This document shows, piece after piece, positions 7,965 through 15,600 of a stretch of 23,464 nucleotides of DNA (position 1 is its first letter; every line of letters begins with the position of its first letter). The notes beneath the pieces are model-generated. The model saw only the letters and a program-made list of their open reading frames with translations, had not been told where the DNA came from and did no database searches. The translations under genes and the position numbers were made by a program. Source of the DNA: JANMDR01 sp031376425 (GTDB lineage: Bacteria > Pseudomonadota > Gammaproteobacteria > Burkholderiales > Usitatibacteraceae); assembly GCA_031376425.1 (NCBI GenBank), contig JANMDR010000234.1:1-23464 (forward strand), in the 5' to 3' direction.

Positions 7965-8131
7965 ACCGTGAAGAGTAACTAAAACCGAGTTCTTTGGGTA
8001 TAAAAGCGCGAGGATGTATCTAAGACACCTTAAATATGTAGTTTATCAAGGTTTTTTTGGGTAAAAGATGCGGGTTGTCGCACTTAAGGTTGCTGTTTCG
8101 CTACTTTTAGGAAAAATAATGATTGAGGTGC

Positions 8132-8159
8132 TTGACATTTTATGTCGTAAGCGTATTCT
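8132..8159 (+). promoter_or_regulatory. Sigma70-like promoter for the PspA/flotillin operon
   Basis: A perfect -35 TTGACA (8132-8137) is followed after 16 bases by TATTCT (8154-8159) as -10, matching TATAAT at four of six positions. The start of transcription would fall near 8166, leaving a leader of about 88 bases before the ATG at 8254. The promoter is entangled with two palindromes, suggesting repression. Confidence 0.6.
8134..8146. promoter_or_regulatory. Palindromic operator candidate, copy 1
   Basis: GACATTTTATGTC is a perfect 5+5 inverted repeat with a 3-base centre. It overlaps the -35 box, so a bound protein would block RNA polymerase. The base following it is G, as in copy 2. Confidence 0.6.
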
Positions 8160-8160
8160 G

Positions 8161-8173
8161 GACATATTATGTC
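8161..8173. promoter_or_regulatory. Palindromic operator candidate, copy 2
   Basis: GACATATTATGTC has the same arms as copy 1, with centre ATT instead of TTT. It lies 27 bases downstream centre to centre and covers the predicted transcription start. Two identical arms around one promoter argue for a specific dimeric repressor. Confidence 0.6.
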
Positions 8174-8253
8174 GAATCAGCTTTGTTGCGGTACAGCAAA
8201 AACCGCGTAATGCCTGAGCAAGGTTAGATTTAGGCAGCTTATATGAGGAAACT

Positions 8254-8682
8254 ATGGATCAAGTAATAAATCAGCTGTTGGGAATGGAAAGCTTGCTATC
8301 ACAGCGCCTGGGCTCAGCCGGGGTCACGACGTCCGCCTTGCCCAGCGAGAATGCTGCAACGGTACCGGTTATTCGCGTCAGTATTGAAGGACAAGAAGAA
8401 TTGCCAGTATTTGTTACTGCATCACCCACGCAAGTTTTGTGTATTTGTTATTTATGGACCGAGGCAGAAGTAAAGCCAGAACGGCATGTAGAAATGCTGG
8501 AAGCGATGATGGATTTAAATATCTCGATCCCGCTTTCTAACTTTGGCCGTATTGGCGAACATTATGTGATCTATGGCGCGTTGGCGGCCGATTCCCGAAT
8601 GGAAGATATCGTGACGGAGATCGTAGTGTTGGCAGACAACGCGGTGGAAGCACTCGAAGTATTTACGCAATATTTAACTTAA
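8254..8682 (+). CDS. DUF2170 (YjfI-like) family protein
   Basis: A soluble acidic protein of 142 residues with no signal peptide or membrane span. It resembles the YjfI/DUF2170 family in length and pattern: IRVSIEGQEELPVFVTAS, then a hydrophobic strand VLCICYLW, and a C-terminal acidic helix. In E. coli, yjfI precedes the PspA paralogue yjfJ, and here too it stands 10 bases before pspA. Its molecular role is not established; genomic linkage suggests a cytoplasmic partner of PspA. The start has GAGGA four bases upstream. It is the first gene of the rightward operon. Confidence 0.8.
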   Translation: MDQVINQLLGMESLLSQRLGSAGVTTSALPSENAATVPVIRVSIEGQEELPVFVTASPTQVLCICYLWTEAEVKPERHVEMLEAMMDLNISIPLSNFGRIGEHYVIYGALAADSRMEDIVTEIVVLADNAVEALEVFTQYLT

Positions 8683-8692
8683 GGAGTTCATC

Positions 8693-9433
8693 ATGGCGGT
8701 ATTTTCCAAAATCTTAACGATGCTGCGCGGAAACGTGCGTGAGCTAGGCGATAGCATTGTCGATGGCAATGCCAACACAATCTACGAACAAGAAATAGTG
8801 GAAGCTAAAGCGCATGTAGCTAAAGCGAAAATTGATTTAACAGCAGTAATGGCAAAGGAAATTCAAGCGGCGCGTGAAATCGAGCGGCTCAATAGTGAGA
8901 TAGCGCGCTTTGAAAACTTAGCTATGGAAGCGCTGCAAAAAAATGCAGAAAATTTGGCTGAAGAGGTTGCTGCCAAAGTGGCCGAAACTGAAAACTTACT
9001 GGCTGAACAGCAAAAATCCCACGCAGAATATGCTGGTCACGTACAGCGACTCAAGGACCTAATTCGCACAGCAGAAACTGCGCTACGCGAACACGAGCGG
9101 CAGCTAGCCATGGCGAAAACCACCGAAAGCGTATACCGTGCAACCAACACAATTTCGCAAAGCATGGGCAGCAGTGGCTCTAAATTGCTTAGCGCAAAGG
9201 AATCTATGGAACGTATAAAACAGCGTCATCAAGATATGGCCGATAGGCTCCAAGCGGGCCAAGTTTTAGAAGGCGAGTTTAGCAGCCGCGCGCTAGAGCA
9301 AAAACTTGCCGCAGCAGGAATTGGCGACGGTGCCAACCGCAGCGCTAAAGTCATGGCGCGGCTCAAAGACCGTATTAAGCAGCCAGCACAAATAACTGCT
9401 ACAGCAAGCCTAGCTGATGATTCATCCAAATGA
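8693..9433 (+). CDS. pspA: PspA/IM30 family membrane-remodelling protein
   Basis: A protein of 246 residues, mostly helical. It has an N-terminal amphipathic helix (MAVFSKILTMLRGNVREL) able to lie on membrane, then long heptad coiled coils at about 25-190 rich in Ala, Glu and Lys, and a C-terminal helical tail. This is the PspA/Vipp1 fold, an ESCRT-III relative that oligomerises on the inner membrane and protects it under stress. Linkage to the DUF2170 gene makes it closer to E. coli YjfJ than to classical PspA. An AAGGAG site overlaps the upstream stop, so translation is coupled. No pspB, pspC or pspF homologue is present, so control differs from the classical psp operon. Confidence 0.9.
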   Translation: MAVFSKILTMLRGNVRELGDSIVDGNANTIYEQEIVEAKAHVAKAKIDLTAVMAKEIQAAREIERLNSEIARFENLAMEALQKNAENLAEEVAAKVAETENLLAEQQKSHAEYAGHVQRLKDLIRTAETALREHERQLAMAKTTESVYRATNTISQSMGSSGSKLLSAKESMERIKQRHQDMADRLQAGQVLEGEFSSRALEQKLAAAGIGDGANRSAKVMARLKDRIKQPAQITATASLADDSSK

Positions 9434-9481
9434 AGTTAAGTATAGGTATCTGCTCTAAAGCGGTTAAAAAAACGGGTAATT

Positions 9482-9826
9482 ATGGTTGCTAGCTCAACAA
9501 AATGGGCAAGCTCTGATGCGGCATTGCGGGCCGTGCAAGTTGCGTTTGACGTCGAACAGCAAGTAATTGCTGCTGTACGTTACGCCGCATTAGAAAACGA
9601 TCTTTCACCTTCAGACCAGATTAGAAAAATTTTGCACTTGCCCATTACCAGCAAACCCGTAAGGCCGAGATTAACGGTCAGTTTGAGTGATGCGGATTAT
9701 GAGCTTTTGGCGACGCGTTTTGGCCTTAGTGCTGATGATAAACGTGCAATTAAAGAAGCGTTGCATCGCACCTTAATGGAGTTCGCTAACGCATCAAGCG
9801 GACAACGGCACGAACGCGCATTGTAG
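9482..9826 (+). CDS. Small protein with a ribbon-helix-helix-like C-terminal half
   Basis: A protein of 114 residues, not recognised as a named family. The N-terminal half is helical (WASSDAALRAVQVAFDVEQQ onward). Residues 61-102 show a short basic strand (RPRLTVSLS) followed by two helices (DADYELLATRFG and ADDKRAIKEALHRTLMEF), the pattern of ribbon-helix-helix DNA-binding dimers. It sits inside the operon between pspA and the yqiJ-like gene, 48 bases after pspA, with a weak ACGGG ribosome site. I infer it could be the operon's own repressor acting at the twin palindromes, or a structural partner of PspA. Confidence 0.65.
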   Translation: MVASSTKWASSDAALRAVQVAFDVEQQVIAAVRYAALENDLSPSDQIRKILHLPITSKPVRPRLTVSLSDADYELLATRFGLSADDKRAIKEALHRTLMEFANASSGQRHERAL

Positions 9827-9876
9827 TGATCCAATAGGTAGCATAAATAATTTTATAAGCCTTAAGAAAGGCAAAT

Positions 9877-10548
9877 ATGCAATTAATAGCACTACTCACG
9901 AGCTTCCCCACTGCTGTACCAACCGTACTTTTGGTTATCCTGCTGATCTATTGGCTACTGTCCATCATTGGTTTAGTTGATCTGGGCGAAAACCTAGAGA
10001 TGCATCATGAGCATGACGGTTTCGATAGTGATGTAGGTGGTGTCCATGATTCCCATGTGGATAACGACAGCGCAGACGTGCATACCTTGGCTGGATATTT
10101 GGTGGCGCTCGGTCTAGGTGGTGTCCCGCTATCCATTGTGGCGAGCCTGCTGGTGTTTTTTACATGGTTGTTTACCGCAATTGCACAACAGTATTTATTG
10201 GTGCTAGTGCCCGGCGACACCTTAAAAATTGGGATCGGCGTGGTTGCACTAGTGCTTTCAGCAGGATTTGCTATCCCTATATCGGCTCGCTTAGTGCGGC
10301 CATTGCGCAAACTATTTGTGAAGCATCACGCCCGCTCAAATAGCAGTTTAGTAGGTCTGCAATGCAAAGTAACAACGCAAACAGTAGATGAAACTTTTGG
10401 CCGTGCAGAAGTACAGGATACGGGTGTAGGCTTAAACATTCGTGTATGGGCAAAAACCCCAAACAGTTTGGGCAAAAACACTGCTGCGATTATTTTATCG
10501 TATGACGAAAAGACCAATCAATATGAGGTTGTTGAACTCGCGCAATAG
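9877..10548 (+). CDS. yqiJ: YqiJ-like membrane protein with C-terminal OB fold
   Basis: A protein of 223 residues. One hydrophobic stretch lies at about 13-34, then a polar loop at 37-71 strikingly rich in Asp, Glu and His (His 43, 44, 46, 57, 60, 69). Two more spans lie at about 77-110 and 115-137. A small beta domain at 155-223 (LVGLQCKVTTQTV, then FGRAEVQDTG) is typical of the NfeD/YqiJ OB fold. Such proteins accompany flotillins and are thought to help organise membrane domains. It is followed by the yqiK-like gene, as in E. coli. The ribosome site AAGAAAGG is good. Confidence 0.83.
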   Translation: MQLIALLTSFPTAVPTVLLVILLIYWLLSIIGLVDLGENLEMHHEHDGFDSDVGGVHDSHVDNDSADVHTLAGYLVALGLGGVPLSIVASLLVFFTWLFTAIAQQYLLVLVPGDTLKIGIGVVALVLSAGFAIPISARLVRPLRKLFVKHHARSNSSLVGLQCKVTTQTVDETFGRAEVQDTGVGLNIRVWAKTPNSLGKNTAAIILSYDEKTNQYEVVELAQ

Positions 10549-10612
10549 CGGTGTTTGATCTTAAAATTAGGCTTACAAGTAAAATTTCAGAATATAAAAC
10601 TAAAGGAAAATT

Positions 10613-12667
10613 ATGGAAATTATGTTGCTTTCAATAGGCATTGGCACAATCGTTTTACTAGGTGCTTTGGCGATGTTCTCAAAGTTCTATCACAAGGTAG
10701 AACAAGGTCATGCCATGATTATTAATACCCTGCGCGCGCAGCCAGATGTCACTTTCACTGGCGGCATGGTTTATCCCATTATTCATAAAGCCGAATACAT
10801 GGAAATCTCATTGAAGACGATTGAAATTGATCGCGCTGGTAAAGACGGCCTAATTTGTCAAGACAATATTCGTGCAGATATTCGTGTTACATTTTTTATT
10901 CAGGTCAATAAAACTACCGAAGACGTGTTGAAAGTGGCGCAGGCCGTTGGCTGCGCGCGCGCGTCGGATCAAGAAACATTGGAAAGCTTATTCTCCGCCA
11001 AGTTTGCCGAGGCCTTGAAGACGGTTGGTAAAGGTATGGATTTCGTTGATTTATATCAAGCGCGGGGTAAATTCCGTGATGAAATTATTCGTCAAATTGG
11101 TGACGACTTATCTGGCTATATTCTTGAAGATGCGGCTATTGATCACATCGAGCAAACCCCGCTTGATAAGCTTGACGCCAACAATATTTTGGATTCGCAA
11201 GGTATTAAAAAAATTACCGAGCTAACTGCTATTCAACATATTCGTACGAATGAATTAACGCGTGACGAAGAAATGCGCATTAAGAAAAAAGACGTAGAAA
11301 CCCGTGAGGCGATTTTGGAGCTTGAGCGCCAACAGGCAGATGCAGAATCACGTCAATCTCGTGAAATAGGCTCAGTGCGTGCGCGCGAACAGGCGGAAAC
11401 TAAAAAAATTCAAGCAGAAGAGAACACGAAATCAGAGCTTGCGCGTCTCGCTGGCGAACAATTGATTATGGTGCAACAAGAAAATACCATGCGTGAGAAA
11501 GAAGTGGCTGAAAACAATCGCAAACGCGCAGTGGCAATTGAAGAAGAGCGCGTTACGCGCGCCCGCCAACTTGAAATAGTAGATCGAGAAAAGGAAGTAG
11601 CACTTCAAAATATCGATAAGGAAAAAGCCATTGAAGTGCAGCGCAAAGCTATTGCCGACGTGATTCGTGAGCGCATCGTGGTTGAACGCACCGTTGCAGA
11701 GCAAGAAGAAGCGATTAAAGAAGTGCGGGTAGTAGCTGAAGCTGATCGCAACAAAAAAGCGATCATTATTGCTGCGGAAGCGCAAGCAGAGGAAAAATTG
11801 CTGACCACCGTTAAAGCTGCCGAAGGTGAAGAGCGTTCAGCGAAGCATCGTGCTGCTCAACAACTAACCATGGCAGACGCAAATTTACGCGTGGCTGAGA
11901 AAGGTGCTGAAGCCAAGAAACGTGATGCCGAGGGCGCTGAAGCCACTTTAGCAGCGCCAGGCCTAGCTGAAGCACGTGTAAAAATTGCCGCGTCTGAAGC
12001 AGTGTTAAAACAGGGTAGCGCTGATGCAGAGGCCTTACGTATGCGCATGCATGCCGAAGCTAAGGGTAATGAGCAGTTAGGTTTGGCGCTGGCAGCAGTA
12101 AAAACAGCTGACGCCGCCGCTACCATCACACACGGCGATGCCGAAGCTCAGGTAGTAAAAGCCCGTTTTGCGGCGGAATCCGTTGGTTTACGCGCTAAAT
12201 TTGAAGCGATGGCCGCCATGAGTGCGGAGACGCGTGCCCACGAAGAATTCCGTATGCAGCTTGAAATTAGTAACCAGCAGATCAATAAAGGTATCGATGC
12301 GCAAACCCACATCGCTAGAGAACAGGCGGAGGTATTGGGCAAGGCATTGACGAACGCTAAGATTGATATCGTGGGTGGAGAAGGTGATTATTTTGAGCGC
12401 TTTGTAGGTGCGTTAGCTTTGGGTAAAGGTATTGACGCCACCATTGAGAAAAGTCGCACTTTGCAGATTGGTTTGAAAGACCATTTAAGCGGTGAACGCG
12501 ATATGGTGACTGATTTGCGAGGCATGATTGGTGCGTTAGGTAGTTCGGCCGGCGAGATTCAAAATTTATCCGTCGCGGCGCTGCTCACGAAAATCGGTAA
12601 GGACGGAACGCCCGCGCAGCAAAGTGCACTAAAGAGTTTAATGGCGAGCTTTGCAACAAAAAACTGA
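10613..12667 (+). CDS. yqiK: YqiK-like flotillin (SPFH/band-7 protein)
   Basis: A protein of 684 residues, longer than E. coli YqiK (about 550). It has an N-terminal membrane anchor at about 4-24, then an SPFH/band-7 domain at about 27-200 (VEQGHAMIINTL; YMEISLKTIEID; GYILEDAAIDHIEQTPLD). A very long Ala/Glu/Lys/Arg coiled coil follows at about 205-560, and the C-terminal part ends with Gly/Ala-rich oligomerisation-type sequence. Flotillins form large rings or cages on the inner membrane and organise membrane microdomains. It follows the YqiJ-like gene by 64 bases with an AAAGGA ribosome site, and the giant ATPase gene starts 16 bases after its stop. I infer that it scaffolds PspA and the ATPase at the membrane. 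Confidence 0.92.
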   Translation: MEIMLLSIGIGTIVLLGALAMFSKFYHKVEQGHAMIINTLRAQPDVTFTGGMVYPIIHKAEYMEISLKTIEIDRAGKDGLICQDNIRADIRVTFFIQVNKTTEDVLKVAQAVGCARASDQETLESLFSAKFAEALKTVGKGMDFVDLYQARGKFRDEIIRQIGDDLSGYILEDAAIDHIEQTPLDKLDANNILDSQGIKKITELTAIQHIRTNELTRDEEMRIKKKDVETREAILELERQQADAESRQSREIGSVRAREQAETKKIQAEENTKSELARLAGEQLIMVQQENTMREKEVAENNRKRAVAIEEERVTRARQLEIVDREKEVALQNIDKEKAIEVQRKAIADVIRERIVVERTVAEQEEAIKEVRVVAEADRNKKAIIIAAEAQAEEKLLTTVKAAEGEERSAKHRAAQQLTMADANLRVAEKGAEAKKRDAEGAEATLAAPGLAEARVKIAASEAVLKQGSADAEALRMRMHAEAKGNEQLGLALAAVKTADAAATITHGDAEAQVVKARFAAESVGLRAKFEAMAAMSAETRAHEEFRMQLEISNQQINKGIDAQTHIAREQAEVLGKALTNAKIDIVGGEGDYFERFVGALALGKGIDATIEKSRTLQIGLKDHLSGERDMVTDLRGMIGALGSSAGEIQNLSVAALLTKIGKDGTPAQQSALKSLMASFATKN

Positions 12668-12683
12668 AGCGAATATAAAACTA

Positions 12684-15600
12684 ATGAATGACGTAATTAA
12701 CGATTCAACAACACCAAAAATGCCGGCCCAGTATGTGCCTGCTGCTGTAACTGCTCCTAGCGTTGACGTAGCGATGCAATCAAGCAGCTTTGATTTATTG
12801 CGCACTCGGCTTAACGCGCATGGCGCCAGTCTAGCGCAGCAGGCAGGGGCGCTCAATAGTGCGCGCCTTGACGAGTTCGGCCGTGCGGATACCGTGCTGC
12901 TAGCGCGCACGCGTGCGCGAACCGAAAATAATTGCGTAGCACGGGATTTAGTGCAGGTTGGCGAAAGCCTGGTGTTTGGTTATAACGTCTTCATCGGGTT
13001 ACGCAAAGAAGTGCGTGTGGCAGATGTATTTGCGCTTTATCGGATGCGCGAAAATGGGGCAGAGGTAAATTTAGAAGTACAAAAATTAGACGGCTCATTT
13101 TTGAATGATCCGCGTTTTGTAACTGAATTTACTGAGCTTTATAATTACTACCGCAACGCCCAATTGGCGCAGTTACGAGTGAACCAAGGTAAGTTACTCG
13201 CCGCTTTTAAAATTGGTGATCGCGCAACTGATTTGCGCGTATTTCGCTGGCAAATTGAAACCAATGGCGCTCTCACCTATATCGACAACCGTGGCGAGCG
13301 TGATATGGCCTTGCCGCCCACGCATGATTTTGAATGGCTCACCACCAGCCGCGATCAACACGTAATAGGTAAGTATCCGCATATCAATATTTTAGATATT
13401 TTATTTGTTGAAACCATTGGCGGCGATCTCACTATCAAGCTTGAAAATAATACCGAAACGGGGCTTGGCATTTATTCTGAGCCGGTAGAAGACAAAAACC
13501 AATCACTTACCGATGCCGAGGTAGCCTACGCGGCGGTAGGGCAATTAATACTGCTGCGCATTAAGCCATATCGTGAAACCGCAGTGCGCTTTTTGGCCTT
13601 TAATCGCCTAACGCAAGTAGTCATGCGCGTAGATGCCATTGGTGAGTCTTGCGTGCAATTGCCAGAAGATCACGGCATTGTGTTTCCCGATGGATACATT
13701 TTACAAAGCGGTGAGCATAAACAGTTTGCTGATATGCCGCGCGATTTAAAGTTTAAGCGACGAGTACTAGCCCCAAATGGGGAAGATGTGCTTTATGTTT
13801 TTTATGGTTTTACCGCTGGCACCTATGTACTTCTGGCCTACAATCTAATTGCAAAAACGCTCGCACAGCCGCTGGTGGCGCAGGGCTATGCCAGATTTGA
13901 TAACGGAAAAATTTTACTCTTTACTGAAGAAACGCCAGAGCCAACCCGTAATCACGGCATGCAATTATGGCAAACTCCGTTTTTAAGTGATGAGCATGCT
14001 GCCCAACAAGCACCGCGCCAAACAGCACTCGGTAAAATTGGTAATCGCGAATTGGTACGTGGTGTTTCGGAGCTTTACAGCGTGGCTAAGTTGGTACGTG
14101 AACAAAGTGACACCGGCGAAAGTAAGTTGCCGTCGCGATTTGTTTATGAAACGCTGATTAAGCAATGCCAACGTACACTTGATGGTCATTACTGGCTCCA
14201 AAATGATTCCATAAGTGCCGCAGCTGCGAGCCTATTGCACATCATTGAAGTAGCAAAAAATACACTGGATGAGTTTGATAAAGTCGCTGCCGTGCAGCGT
14301 CAGGCACAACAAGCACTGTCCCAAGCGGAGCTTGAAAATCGTCAATTATTAACTGATACCGCTAGCAAAATATGGCAATCGCCAACGGACTTTTCTGATG
14401 CTTTAGCGCATATTCGTTTGAATGCAGGTAAGTTAAGCGTGCTTGAAGGTCAGCGCTATATCAATGCTGCCAAGCTGCAACAACTGCAAATCGAGCTAGC
14501 TGCCGAGGAAGGCCGTATTTCTGGGCTTACCGTCTCATTTTTGGGTCGTGATGATGCTTTTAATAAGCTCAACACAGCACTAGCGGCGCAACGCACGCAA
14601 CTTCCAAATTGCCTCACCACGGCAGCACTCGCACCGTTGCTTGCGGTATTGGACAAAACCGCCGAAAGCTTAGGTAGCCTAACAAATTTACTCGCGACGT
14701 TAAATGTAGCAGATGCTACGTTGCGTACTAAAATACTGAGCACCATTTCCGGCTTTTTTGCAGAGGTGAATAAGCTGCGAGCGCAGGTGCTACAGCATCG
14801 CAAGGCGTTGACGCAAACTGAGTCCGCCGCTGAATTTGCTGCGCAGTTCGCGCTGCTAGGTCAGTCAGTTGAAAGTGCGCTTGAGCAAGCTATTACATCA
14901 GAGAAATGCGATGAGCAACTAACGCGCCTGCTAGTGCAGCTCGAAGAATTAGAAGGCAGATTTACTGAACAAGACAGTTATTTGTCTGAAATAGCCTTCA
15001 AGCGCGAAAGCGTGTATGCGGCTTTTGAAGCTCGTAAACAAGGATTGCTAGCGGCACGAACCAAACGAGTGCAGACCATTCAAGAGGCCGGACACCGAAT
15101 TTTAGCAGGAGTACCGAAGCGTCTTGCGGCGCTTGATTTGCCGGCTCAAATAGAAGCCTATTTTGCGGCTGATGCCTTGATAAAGAAACTAAAAAACAGC
15201 ATCGCGGATCTGCGCCAGCTAGGCAGTGATGTTGCCGCAGATGACTTAAGCGGGCAGCTTAAAAATCAACGCGAGCAAGGGCTTCGCAACGTTCGCGATC
15301 GCAACGAGCTGGGTGGTGGCAACGTCATACGTTTAGGGCAACACGGATTCACCATCAATCAACAAACCCTTGATCTAAGTATCGTAATACACAAGCAGCA
15401 ACTCAGCTATCATCTCACCGGTACAGATTATTTTTTAGCGTTTGAAGATGCTAGGCTTGCTACCCTCGAACCCTATTGGCAGCTAGATACCATCGCCGAG
15501 AGCGCAACAGTTTATCGCGCTGAGTATTTGGCCTACCAAATCGTGTTGGCTGCGCAGGAGAATCGCGAAGGCTTTACCTTTAAGCAATTGCTGGCGGACG

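Larger units (their letters stand above)
7754..8253. other. Divergent intergenic region between the two operons
   Basis: About 500 bases without a convincing gene. The region is AT-richer than its flanks, with T and A runs (for example 8052-8058). It should hold the promoters of both the leftward cytochrome operon and the rightward PspA/flotillin operon. Specific elements are listed separately: a rightward promoter with two palindromes, a dyad, and a weak FNR-like box. No clear consensus promoter for the leftward operon could be picked out by eye. Confidence 0.8.

Noticed and set aside
8078..8094. Possible sigma54 promoter (TCGCAC then TTGCT) upstream of the PspA operon, attractive because classical psp operons use sigma54
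   Set aside because: The spacing between the -24 and -12 dinucleotides is 11 instead of 10 and the -24 GG is CG, so it does not fit; no pspF-like gene is nearby.
12651..12683. TTG start of the giant ATPase inside the flotillin gene
   Set aside because: The ATG at 12684 lies 16 bases after the flotillin stop and is the more usual start; neither has a strong ribosome site, so the choice is moderate.
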